Below, one piece after another: positions 44,001 through 56,551 of a stretch of DNA of 64,000 nt. Numbering within the stretch: position 1 is the first letter of the stretch; each line of letters begins with the position of its first letter. This DNA comes from Nautilus pompilius (Eukaryota > Mollusca > Cephalopoda > Nautilida > Nautilidae), in assembly GCA_018389105.1 (NCBI GenBank), contig JACATO010002731.1:434001-498000 (forward strand), written 5' to 3'. Under the pieces are notes generated by a model. That model was given only the letters and a program-made list of their open reading frames with translations, did not search any database and was not told the origin of the DNA. Both the position numbers and the translations under genes were made by a program.

Positions 44001-47000
44001 TAATCAAAAGTAACATAATAACTAAATATTTACACCAATCATTTCAAATACTGCTGCCAGGTCTTTAAAATTTCAATCAAATCCCCTGTAAGCATTTTGA
44101 AGGTTAAACTAAGTAACCCAAGTCTGGTAAAGCCACTATTCAGAATCATAGTACCTTGTCTTATGACTCCTCTTTGGATTATCCTTGCCAAGGTCTCATA
44201 ACTCTAATAGAATTTTAAGTGGTCCAGCAAGCTATTCTGTTTTAACAGTTGTGGAATATTTCAAAGAATTTAAAGCTAGTTCAAGAATCCATTGTTGACA
44301 TGTGATTTTAATAGCAGCAATTTTACTAAAGCAAGAGAGATTAATTCTCTGGTGCTCTTTTGTTAGAAAAATAATACAAATCTCTAAGAGTTTCAGCTTC
44401 TCTTACTGTGTAAATGGGAACAATAAAGCAGAAATCTAAATCTGTCTACTTTCATTTACAAGTACTTGAAAAGAGTTCAACAGTTATCAACAAAGCTAAA
44501 GACTTAAACCTACAATGCTTAATGTTGTAAAATATTGATAACAGTAGAAATGTGTGAAGTGAAATACATTAGCAGTAATATTTGTCAACAGCAACCATGT
44601 TAACCATAATGTGGTGGTATTGGGATGAGCTTCCAAAAACTGTAACAACTTCCTGGCATTAACCAAACAACCACCAATAAAAAATTGTAACCATGAAAGT
44701 TAACTCTTAAAAGTAATCATGAATTAATTTATCTACCTCAAAATGTGTACTAAAAAAAAATTGTTTCACATTTCCATGTCTTTTGGTATCCTTCTTTTAT
44801 CAGTTTTTCTTCCTTTACCTAAAATGTTCATTCTTTCTTTAACCAAATCTCATAAATAGATAGTACTGCTTTGAAAGCAGAGATATCAGACCTGTTTACA
44901 GATTTAATTTTTCACAATTACACAAATGAAGATTTTCTTCTTATGGAATTAAAAATAAAAACCAGACACAATACAAATTTGGAAATTTAAACAGCCAAAT
45001 CAAATCAGAGTTCATCTGTCCTTCCTTTTTTAAATCTAATCACATGTACAGGCATTTCATTCTAACAAAAATATCAGAGAGATAATGTTCGGATGGTTTT
45101 CACCCAAAGAATAAAAAAGATGATGATTAAAAAGCACTATGCTTCAAAATGAAAATAAAATTTGGAAGAGACAAATTGGGTAGAAACGTTATAGAGGAGA
45201 GAGGTGTTTGTATTTGGCTCATTTTGTAACAGTCATTTCACTGATTTTACATGGGAGGCAGAGCTTACAATCTACTTAATAGATTTTATTTTTAATAAAA
45301 ATGTATTAAATTTTAACCACTTAAAATATCAGAATGTTGACATTCTAAACATTTTTAAGAAATATTCTGCATGAGCATTCCTACCTCACTAATGTTTTCA
45401 GAACTTTACATGTATATGATTTTATTACAGTACTTAATTCCCAGATTCAAAATGATAAACAGAAAACTATCTTCATTTTTAAGAAAAGATAGACCATATC
45501 AACCGCATTCCTAATCTGGCTTACACAAGCACAAACCCACAAATTAAAGTTCACACACATTATAAGGGAGATAATTCTCAAAAGTATTTATCAGTGATGT
45601 AGCTGTGAAAGCAAGACTAATTGCAACAGAATTACAATACTGCCAGGTAAATAAAGGTTTTGAAACAAATTTTTCCATATGTTCTTTTATATGATAGAAA
45701 AAAGAAGAAAAAGTCAGAACTGTTAAATTTATACACCCATATTTTGTCTTTTCACTTTGTAATAATGTAAATTTAGCTTTCTAATGAAAACCCTTAACTC
45801 GAGTTGGTTGATAGTCTTAGTGTTAACAATTTTAGCTAGAAATTTATTCCATGGAACCTGGTTGAAAATATGACGAGATGTAGTACTACATACAATAACT
45901 GGTTTAATTTCAGGAGTGGCCAGAGTTCATAAAAACTTTAATTTGCCTAGCTGCAAAATTAAAAAAAAAATGTAATACTTGTGAGATTCCTGCTTATGTA
46001 CATTTGGTTTTATTTTAAAACAATGTTAAAAGTCTTTGATCATAATGTTTCAAAAACTGGTTGCTCATCATTAATAATGAAAGCAAATTAGCTGCCTAAG
46101 AAGTCTGATGTAGTAAGGCACAGTAAAAACCACTTGTGTACAATTAACTGCAGAATACTGTGCTTTCTTGCTGCCTGATAGTTTGGAGAAAATAATAGAA
46201 TTCCAAGTTTTATATAAATTGACAAAAGAACCACAAGCAATAAAACAGGTAGAATTTACAGCAAGTTAACTTTGATGACTGCTCAAAAGGTAAATTTACA
46301 CAGTATCTAAATCCTAAGGTTTTTTTTTTTTTTAAATTCACTGCTTGAAATTGTAAGGACTGAATCTACGATTATCCACAAGAGCAACTATGCAAAAAAA
46401 TAAGCAAAATAAAAATCAACAATTGGTTTCATTTTTGGAAAATCCGAACAGATACATAAGGTATTAAAACTGTTTTGTGTATGCATATACTAGGAACGTT
46501 GTTCAAATAAAACCTGGATGAAATAACATCACCATTTTAATGGCATCCAGCCTTCCCAGTTGACATTTCATTGTCTGTCCCCGGTATGCTGAGAGACACT
46601 AGTTTAGTAATGGTAAATAATAATTGTTTTTTCTTCAAACATTGTCCAAATATTTATATCACAATTAACAGTTAAAGAAAACCACCAAAAGCAGGTAAAC
46701 AAGAAGCCATCTTGCACATGAATTTTCCAATCTTAGTCATTAGAAATAAATTCTAAACAAGAAATAAAGCTGATAATAGAAAATTGGTGTGAAAAAAGTG
46801 AAAGTAATCGAGAAAAAAACTTTCTGAAGGTTTATTTTCTTCTAGTCTTAAAAAAAATGCAATAAATTCTTTTCTCTTATTAAATTTCTAGTTATGTCAG
46901 ATACTAAACCAAAATAGAACCTTGTTTAATTCTTTTTTTCTTTCTTTTATATTATTATTTTCTAAAATCAAGTCAAAGCTTGAAACTTGGTAACCCCATC

Positions 47001-50000
47001 AGAAAGTCATCAGTGTTTCTGGAAACTTGCTGGACATAACTCATAATTATTCTGTCTCTCTGTGGACTTAGTAGCACTCTTAAAGAGTCATTGTTGTTAT
47101 TTATTTACTGGAGACTTAGTTACTTTTGTTATCTACATTTTTCAGGGACTTGGTAGTCCTATAAGTCTGTCATTATTGGCACCTTGAGAAACTGGGTGCA
47201 AAAAAGATTGAAAGTTTTGTCATGCATGGCACACAAAGAGAAAGATCAACTAAAAATATGCATTTGATTTTTTCTTTCTTTCTTTTTTACTTCATTTATT
47301 GATAAAAATATTTATACAAGTAACAGTGCAGTTCACTTTTCCCCAAGGCCACTTTCATTCTTTAATCTGATTAGAAAATTAATGCTTTCATTGAAAAACC
47401 AATTGAAAAATACTGAAAGAATTAAAATATTTCATAATAGTAATTTGAAAGTGATAAAAGAAAAGCAGTTAAATTAACAACAACAACAACAATAAAATAA
47501 TGATGATTCTGCGATAATGGATTCTGAGCTATCACATTGTTCAAGTAACTTCTTGGTTTATTAGAAGGAAATCTATTATATAAATGCTCCATACTTTGTG
47601 TGTGGAAATGTGCCTTTTCCTTCTATACAGATTCTAAAAGATTAAGAAACAAAAGTGGCCAGCATGCAAATGACTCTACTATAATATCACACTATGATCC
47701 TTGAAAACGTTTTCACAACAGAATATAAATTTAAAAACTCAGAGAGTTCACTTTGGTGATTGGTCACACTGCAATTCTTGCAGACAATAAACACAGCAGA
47801 AAAACTTCCCAAAATAAAGGAAAAATTTACTTAGCTAAATACTGTTTCTTGATGTGAAGAGCGCAAGGCTAAACCAAATGCATTGTGACAAGTGGGAACG
47901 TTATCTTTATTTACAAAGTGAGTCACAGCAACACAAACCAGCTTCTAACACCAAACTTTTCCCAGAGAATTTAGCTTACACAATACGAGCAACTGTGTAA
48001 GGTGTATGCACACTGCCAGACATTTTTGTTTTATTTTTCCTTCATAGTTTTTTTAAAACCAAACAAAATAAAAACTTATTTAAAAAAAAATAATTGATAC
48101 ACAAAACTGGTAATGGCATCAACTGTTGCTTGGCAGAAATAAGGCCTGTAATATCAAACAGCTAAGATTTAGAAATAATCATGGTCATATAAAACCAAGA
48201 AATCTGTCAGCACTTTTTCCCCTAAAAATTTTTTTTAAAATCCATAACTCGTCGCCATCCCAGCTGTGCCATCATGTGACCAGATTGAGAACTAAAACAG
48301 GGATCTAATGCTCTACCACTGCTCCCAAGAAAACCATTTCCCGTCAGGATCGGACCTCAAACCCAGGCAAACTTACCTCCACTTTGTATGGATGTGACTC
48401 TTCATGATTCACACTGCTTCTCTGAATCACATCATGCGTCAGCCTGACAGCGTTATTAGTTGTTGCAGTATTGTTAATTTGCAAGTCTTTGCTGGAGTCT
48501 GTGAGTGGTTTGTTTTGGATGTGGGAATAGTTGAAGGGGGATACCGTGGCCTGCGTGACTGTGTCCTTCTGAACAGCAGCATTTGGTTTTGCTGTTGATG
48601 TTGCTGTTGTGGTTATAGGGGATTTGTTAAAACCAGGATAGTGAAACCGTGGTGGCTGGATAGTGGATGGAGGTGTGGTCCAGTCAGACGACAAAGTCCT
48701 GTTTGCTGCTGGAGGTGAGAGTGACAATGGCATTATAAGCTGAGGAGGTGAAGTCTGTACAGTAGAAGGTTGGGACAAGTGGGTATATGCTATGGGAACC
48801 TGTGCATCTTTTGAGATCAATGGCTGTGTGATTTTAACAGTAGAGATGGCGGGATTGTCCATGACTGTCTGATTCCACATTATTCGAGGTTGTGTCATGC
48901 TTTGCAATTTTTGGCTACCAGGGGACAGCTGGCTTTCATTTGCTTCCTTTGGTATAAGCTGCTCCCGATAAATAACTAAAGAGATCGTGCGATCAATACC
49001 AGTCAACAGTGCAACAGCTTGGTCATGTCTGGCATCCTGCATATCAACACCATTTATCTGCAAAGACAAAACCACAAACAACTGATAAATATGTAGTCAA
49101 TTAGCTCTTTTATTCCATCTCTGGGTGTTGACAACTTATTCTAAGCAATGAAAAATAACAGGGTTTCCTATTACTAACAAAATTAAAATGGTTTCATCGT
49201 ATTAATTTGCAAAAAGAATTAAACAGTACAGTTGGAATCAGTTAAAAATGTACGGCTGGGTAAATGTACAGTTGAAGCATACAAGTGCAAAAACAATCTC
49301 ACTCACTACCAACACAAGACCAAAAATATTTTTGAATTAGCAATAATGTTCAGGTTCTCCATCCATACTGTAATACTTTGATGATACACCTAATCAAAGA
49401 GACAACACTTTTCAATACAACAAGTCTCTGGAAGTAACAAAGGAGATTTCTGGAGTGAGCAATCACCACAAGTTATCCTGCAAATAGTAGCATAGTTTTC
49501 AAGGACAGAAAACTGGATTTGTATATAGTTAATTTAATTCTTTTGCAACATGATATATAAATTTGATTTTTTATCTAATTGCTTATATTTCTACATTTCT
49601 GAAAAATCTGTAACTGTCATAAGAATAATCAGAATTTTGGAATTTTAAATAATTTCCTTTAAATATACACATTTTTAGACATTATTTCAAATTATACCAC
49701 CCGCCATAGAAATTAAATGTTTTTATTTTCATACATGTCTCATTATTTAGAAAATCATAAAAACATTTTTAATAGGTATAAGGAGAAAGCTCTGTTCCAG
49801 AGAGAGAAAGCGTGTTTTTATCTTTTTACTGTTTTGGCAAAGGTGAAATGGCTGATCTAACTGAAAATTCAGGAAAAAAATAACTAAAATACTTTTTAGT
49901 CTGATGTTTATAATCAATAAAACAGACTAAAATTAAGTTTTTCTTAAATTTGGTTGTCAATATTACATTTAAGATACAAAAAAGTTTTAGCAAAAAGATC

Positions 50001-53000
50001 AGAGAAAAAACTGTGATGCAATACACACTGGCCACACATTTCATTTGTACTACACACATGGCAAACTTGTTGAATGCAACACTTAGCTCACAGTTTCTCC
50101 CTGTTCTCCCAAGTACTGCAGTTTTCTTTTTATGAAGAGATTTTATTAAAGATTATTATTTTAGAGATTTCTACCCAAGATATATCTTTTTGATGTTTGC
50201 TTTTTTTTCTAGACAAAATCCTGTGTATACCACAAAAATCACCACTTAATCCTTTCCTGTTCAAGTCAGCTAAAACCAGCAAGAGCAAACTGCTCAAAAA
50301 CAGTCAAGCACTGATGAGTCATTTAATGACCACTTCCATCTATACTAAAGATCAGAGGTCTCCAAACTACGGCCCACGGCGGCTTTCCCCCAACCACGTG
50401 GTCAGGCTGTAGAAAAAACACAAACATCTAATTTTTATTTGCTCAAAAGGGTTTATAGACATAGACGGCTAGATGCATGTGCCTTACCTTTAGGCCCTTC
50501 TAGTCTAGACATGCTTTGTTGAGAATCGATGACCCTTTCACGCACCGATGTAAACTTAACCACTTTTATGCGGTTAACATTGTCATTATTCAGTGGCTAG
50601 TTTATAAACTGCATCTGCAGCTCAGTAAATCATTATCAGCACGTTGAAACACTCACAACATCTGGAAACTAACCAGCGAAAGAAAGCAACTTCTTTTAAT
50701 TCTGTGAGTGACTCTATTTTGTCTTTGCACCAATTACTTATTTGTTTGAATTAGTTTCGGCTGTGCTATTGCATGTAGTACGATATAGAAGTCTTGCTGA
50801 TTTCTCTGAATGTTACCTACTTAAATATTTAATACAGTTCGCGTCCAAAGTCAGTGTGATTTTTAAGACGATATTTTTACCTCAGAAATGATTGAAGTAG
50901 AGCGTCCGGTATGGTTCCTTATGTTGTAGATAGCGTTTTTCATTACAAAACAAAAAGAAAGCGAATGTTTATTTTTTTAAAATATAACAGAAATTTGATA
51001 GTATGTTTATTCGCTCTGAAAGAAAAAATTGTCTTACTTTACTTCTAATAAACTACATAAAACTATATTTTGGTACAGTATTTATTATTATTATTATTAA
51101 CCAACTCCTTCGAAACTGAAATAGGAAATGTTTACTAAAAAAATGAATTTGCTTTTGACTCAACTTCAATTGCAAGCAGTCATCCTCCATTTATCTTAAC
51201 GGCTTAATAAAATTCTTGATAAAATATGGCCTTTTCATGCTTGCTCATAAAATTTCTTTTGGATAACTTAGGAAAAAAACTAATTTTTAAATACTCAGAA
51301 AGTTTGAAGTAGTCTTTAATGCATTTTTAAAAAAAAATGCACTCTAAAGGCTGAACTAAGAGATTAAGTCAAACATATACTGGTCAAGTCGTACCTAGTA
51401 GGGTTACTCAAATAGTGCTTGATTTTAGAATCCTACTTAGTTTTAAGAACTGTACATGTATGAACAATTTATTTGTATGAAATGAACATAATTTAGAATG
51501 TACATACATCGGTAAATAGAAATAAAAGTGTGAATGCATGATTATGAGACTTAAATTAGTCCCGTTCTATTGTCCTTTACCATAGTTGTGTGTAGAATCA
51601 GTGTTCGTATCCTGAAACTTGGTGCACTTCTTGAAGAGTACAATAACTGTTGTAAGAATTCAAGCTTTTTAACTTTTCAGACACATTCTTCAAGTATGGA
51701 AGGAACAAAGAAAAGTGGACATCGAATGCCGTCTGTTTAATGAAGAATGGGGCATAAAGTACCTCTTTGTGCAAGCAGATAATTAAGGCTTTGTGTCTTG
51801 TATGCAGAGAAACTGTTGCAGTTTTGAAGGAGTACAATGTGCGTCGGCACTATGAGACCAGGCATGAACGAAGCTATTCCCGATGCACAGATGCACAGCG
51901 CATAGAAAAATTTGAATTATTGCAGCGCAGTCTGTTTGGCCAACGAAATTTTTTTATGAAAAAGACAAATGAAAATGAATCCTTAACCAGAACTAGCTAC
52001 AAAATAGCTTATGAATTGGCTAAAAGAAGGAAGCCATTCACAGATGGGATTCTTATCAGAGAGTGTTTAATGGAAGCAGTGGAAGAGTTATGTCCAGAAA
52101 AAGCAAATGTGTTCGAAAATATTAGTCTTGCTCCAAATACCATTGTTTGTAGAATTGTGGATATAGGAAGGAAATAGTTCATCAAATTGTAGATAAAGCA
52201 AGAAATTTTCAGTTTTATTCCATCGCACTTGATGAATCAAATGATGTATGCGGCACATCACAACTCTTAGTATTCATTCACGGCGTCAATGGTGAATCTT
52301 ATGTCACTCAAGAATTGGCGTCAGTCCACAGTATGCACAGCACAGTTTGTGAAGAAGACGTCTTCAATGAATTGCAAAAAAACGATGGTAGAATATAACT
52401 TGGAGTGGAAGAAACTATACTGTGTAACTGTTGATGCTGGAAGGAACATGTCCGGAATGAAGAAGGGTTTACTTGGACATATCAAAAACGTACGCAAGGC
52501 TGATGGATCCTCGAAGCCCATTTTTCTGCATTGCATTGTCCACCAGCAGGCATTGTGCAGAAAATATGTGGATATGTCCTGTGTTCTAAAGCCTGTTGTA
52601 TCAACAGTGAATTTCATCCGATTGCATGGACTTAAGCATCGCCAATTTTGTGATTTTCTAAGAGAAATGGATTCTGATTACATTGATTTGTCTTATTACA
52701 CAGCAATTCGGTGGCTAAGTTGCTGAAAAGTCCTTTCATGTTTTTTTCAACTCAGAAAAGAAATTCACTCATTTCTCATGGAGAAGAAACACCCAGAACC
52801 ACTTCTGTCAAACGCAGACTGGCTTGCGAAATTGGCATTCTTTGCAGACCTGTCAGGCCACATGAACCAGTTGAATCTTAAATTGCAAGGTGAAACAAAT
52901 CTGATTTGTGATCTCTTAACGCACGTCCAGGCTTTCCGAAAAAAATTGAAACTCTTTGAAGGACAGCTTCTTGTTAAGAACTTGGCTCATTTTCCCTGCT

Positions 53001-56000
53001 CTGACAAGTTGCGGAACGAAGGAGTGGTGGAATTTCCTTTTGGTTTTGCTATAGAAGTCATTACAGACTTATTAGCACAATTTCTGCAACGATTTTCTGA
53101 TCTTGATCAGAAAACAGAGGAAATTAAGTTGTTTCAAAACCCGTTCGATTGCAATGTTGAAACTCTCCCAAACCAGCTTCAGTTAGAAATAATTGATCTT
53201 CAGTCAGATGCAATGCTCCAAAGCAAGTATGAGGGAGATCTTATCAAGTTTTATAAATCATTGCATCCTGCACATTTTCCGAATTTGAGGCGATTCGCCA
53301 TGGGATTGCTGTCGATCTTTGGCACCACCTATCTCTGCGAACAAACCTTCTCAAAGTTGAATTATATCAAATCGAAATATCGATCGAATTTATCCGATGA
53401 ACACTTGGCGTCCATCCTAATAATTGGCTCATCAAGCCTAAAACGTAAGTACGGAGACATTTGAAATCAAAGACTCAGTTCCATCATTCCCATTAAACTT
53501 GTTCTGATCTTTGTGTTCATTTATGTTAGTGTGTCTCAATATTCTTACTTACTTTGATTAAATTTGTAATCTTAAAGAAAAATGCAATTGAACAAAAATG
53601 GCCTTCTTTTCCTATCTGCAGTTGAGTATTTGCTGATTCTGGCAGAACCCTTTCTTTGGTTTGAGATTATTAATCATTCATAAGTTTGATTGACATTTTT
53701 TCTTTGTAATTATCCAATCCGGCCCACGCAGGTGTGTCAGACATGCCATCCAGCCCGCGGTCTGAAAAGTTTGGAGACCTCTGCTATAGATGATGTATGC
53801 AGACAGAAGCTAGTCCACGCTATCACTTCCTCTGGCCATTTACTGCTTAATTTTCCTGCAAAAGTGATTTTACTAGTGAAACTACAAGCATAAATCATTA
53901 GCATTATCTAGTTTGTTTAGTTACTTGATATGTGATGGAATCTAACAATGAACCCTTTCCTTCTAGTGATGTGGAGGTTTCAAGTGTTCATACCTCAGAT
54001 CTCTCATCATTTAGGTGATTGAACAAAGATGCACAGGTGTTGGAAGTGGAGAATGAGACATCACTGGCTGATTGTGTGCCAGTGTTTTCACAGTCTATTG
54101 TCCCAGAAACTAATGTTCTTGATGATGTGAAGCCAGTGGATTTCTTCTATGAACTGATACCAGATAATTTATTTCTACCACATAGAGACCCAGGAGGCAG
54201 CAGGTAAAGCTGACAACACATGGACAGACACAACCAGGGAGAAGATTCAAGAAAGTGAATTAGTATTGGCACCTATACTTTCTGCATTAAAAATTAAATT
54301 TTTCCTTTTCTTTTTGGATATTAATTTTTTATTTGGATTATTGAACAGGTATGATAACTCATTTGTGCTATCTGGGTCATTCTATGACTTTTTAATGTTT
54401 TTAAATAATTGTAACCAGATAAGTGCATTTTGTGCAGCCATGGAAATTCTCTAAATGTTTGTGAATATTAAATATTGCATTTCCTGAACAGGAAAAAGTT
54501 TAAAATTGTGAAGCCTATGGGAACAAATCACCTTAAAATACCAATGAGGCTTGAAAGATGACTGAAGTTAATATTTAATCTCTTCCTATTATCCTGTTGT
54601 CTATAATAAAGAAGTCTGCTATACTAGATATATCATCACAAGAATCAGATTCTAAGCCTAAAAATTTTAATGTCTCAAATAATTGTATATGACAAATTTA
54701 ATATCTGGCCAAGTTTAAGTTGTTGACATTTTAGAATGCCATGAGCAAAATGATTTACAACAAATTCTCAATATCAGAAAATACATATTAAATGTAATGT
54801 TTAAAACAAATCTGATAATGCTTGAAATAGATGATAAAATATTTGGACTGTTGGTTTCCAGATGGCTATTTAGCTACACCATGTTTTATTTGCTATGCAA
54901 TTCCATGCCTAAATAGTCAAATGATAACCCAGTTTTGTCAGCTAGGATGATTTGCTACAGTGACAACTATCTTTTATCTCATACTGTGCAATGTCTGATA
55001 CATTTTCATAAAGTCTGAGAGAGAACATAAAGGCTTTGAAGAGTAAGTGTGAAGTTCCAAAAGGAACAGAAATCTGCATTTTCATTCTTTAGGTCTGTTG
55101 AAAAAATCCATAAATTGCATAGAAAACTAAATCCTTTTAGTCCATGGAGGACTGAAATTCAATGCAATCTTTTTTTATTTGCCATGATTGTTGAGCAGCC
55201 AGCCAAGTGGCAAAATTCATTGGCCATATTTTGAAAAAAATCAATTTAAATGGCACAAGTTAAGTTCTTTGTTTAAGTTTTTTTTTAAAAAAAATAGTTA
55301 AGTAGCACTGTAAACTATCCAAGCAAATGACAAAAAATTTGTCATAGGTTTTTTCTACATAATTGTATGGTTTTAAATCATTCAAAAACCTCATTTCAGA
55401 TCTTCTTTATTTATAATTTTACCATAACATTTTTAAAATTTGTATTAACAACCAATGAGCTACTGAAGAATCTTCAGACTGTTAATGCAAAAAAACTCAA
55501 TTTTTCTTTTTTCTAGTCATCAGAGTTATTCAAACAAAAACAACAGGTAGCCCAATCAATATTTATCTAGCCCACAATTTAAAATAAACACTTATATTTC
55601 AGTTAACTATGTTGTCGCAAATAATTTACGTCTTTCATACATCACGTGCAGTACAGTAGAACAATACAAAATGACTTTTATATACTCATGAAATATCTGA
55701 ATCTGACAAATAACTGGCAACCAGGATCTCATTATCTGAGCTATCAGAGTTAACATTAAGTAGTGATGTTAAAGGCTCAGTTCCAGGACACTAAATCTCC
55801 ATCTCTTGACCTATGAGCCATTGTATTAGGCTGTACAAAAGTTTTTTTTTTGTTGGTTTTTCACCGGAACAATGACACTTCATATCTTTGCTGAACATGA
55901 AGTTTATTAATCAAAGTAAGCTCCATTACAATCAATATGCTTCAGCCAACGAGTTACTAGCGATTTTATACCATTTTGAAAAAAATCTGGATTTCTGGAG

Positions 56001-56490
56001 TCAATAAACTGTGGGAAGGCAGTTTCAATTGCTGCTTGGTTGGAGAAGATGTCAAGGTGTTTGAAAAGGTGGTAGTCTGTGGGAGAAAGGTCTGGTGAAT
56101 AGGATGGGTGAGGGAGAACTTCGTACTTCAACGTGTTCAGTATCTGAAGAGTCGCTTTTGCAACATGAGGATGAGCATTTTCATGCAGCAGGATTGGACC
56201 TCTTCAATTCACTAATGCCATCTGTCGTTTGGAGAGTTTCTGATGAACAACGTTTAATTCATGACAGTACCTTTCAGCTGTAATGGTTTCGTCAGATTGC
56301 AAGAAGTTATAGTGCATGACACCAGTTGCAGTCCACCAGACGGATACCATGACCTTCTTTGGTGGAGGATGGGTTTTAGAATGTGGTTAGGCGGCCTTGT
56401 CTCTGTCAAGCCACTGTGCTAATCATTCATGATGGTCGTAAGGGATCTTTTTTTCTATTTACTAAAGTCTTTAAATCAGATCTATCACAC

Positions 56491-56551
<61 letters not shown>

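Larger units (their letters stand above)
20788..48376 (-). other. scrib intron (27,589 bp) between linker and PDZ3
   Basis: The largest intron in the window. It holds a Tc1-type terminus (20857), a pogo-like element (21749-22758), a 50-bp tandem repeat (22961-23157), a Tc1 relic (24230-25076), an isolated pogo-type terminus (35532), a ZBED5/SCAND3-like hAT element (36190-38882), possible Tc1 debris (41720-41940) and a SINE-like patch beside the donor (48230-48345). Between about 25400 and 35500, and between 38900 and 48200 apart from 41.7 kb, I see only AT-rich sequence and simple repeats. Confidence 0.85.
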
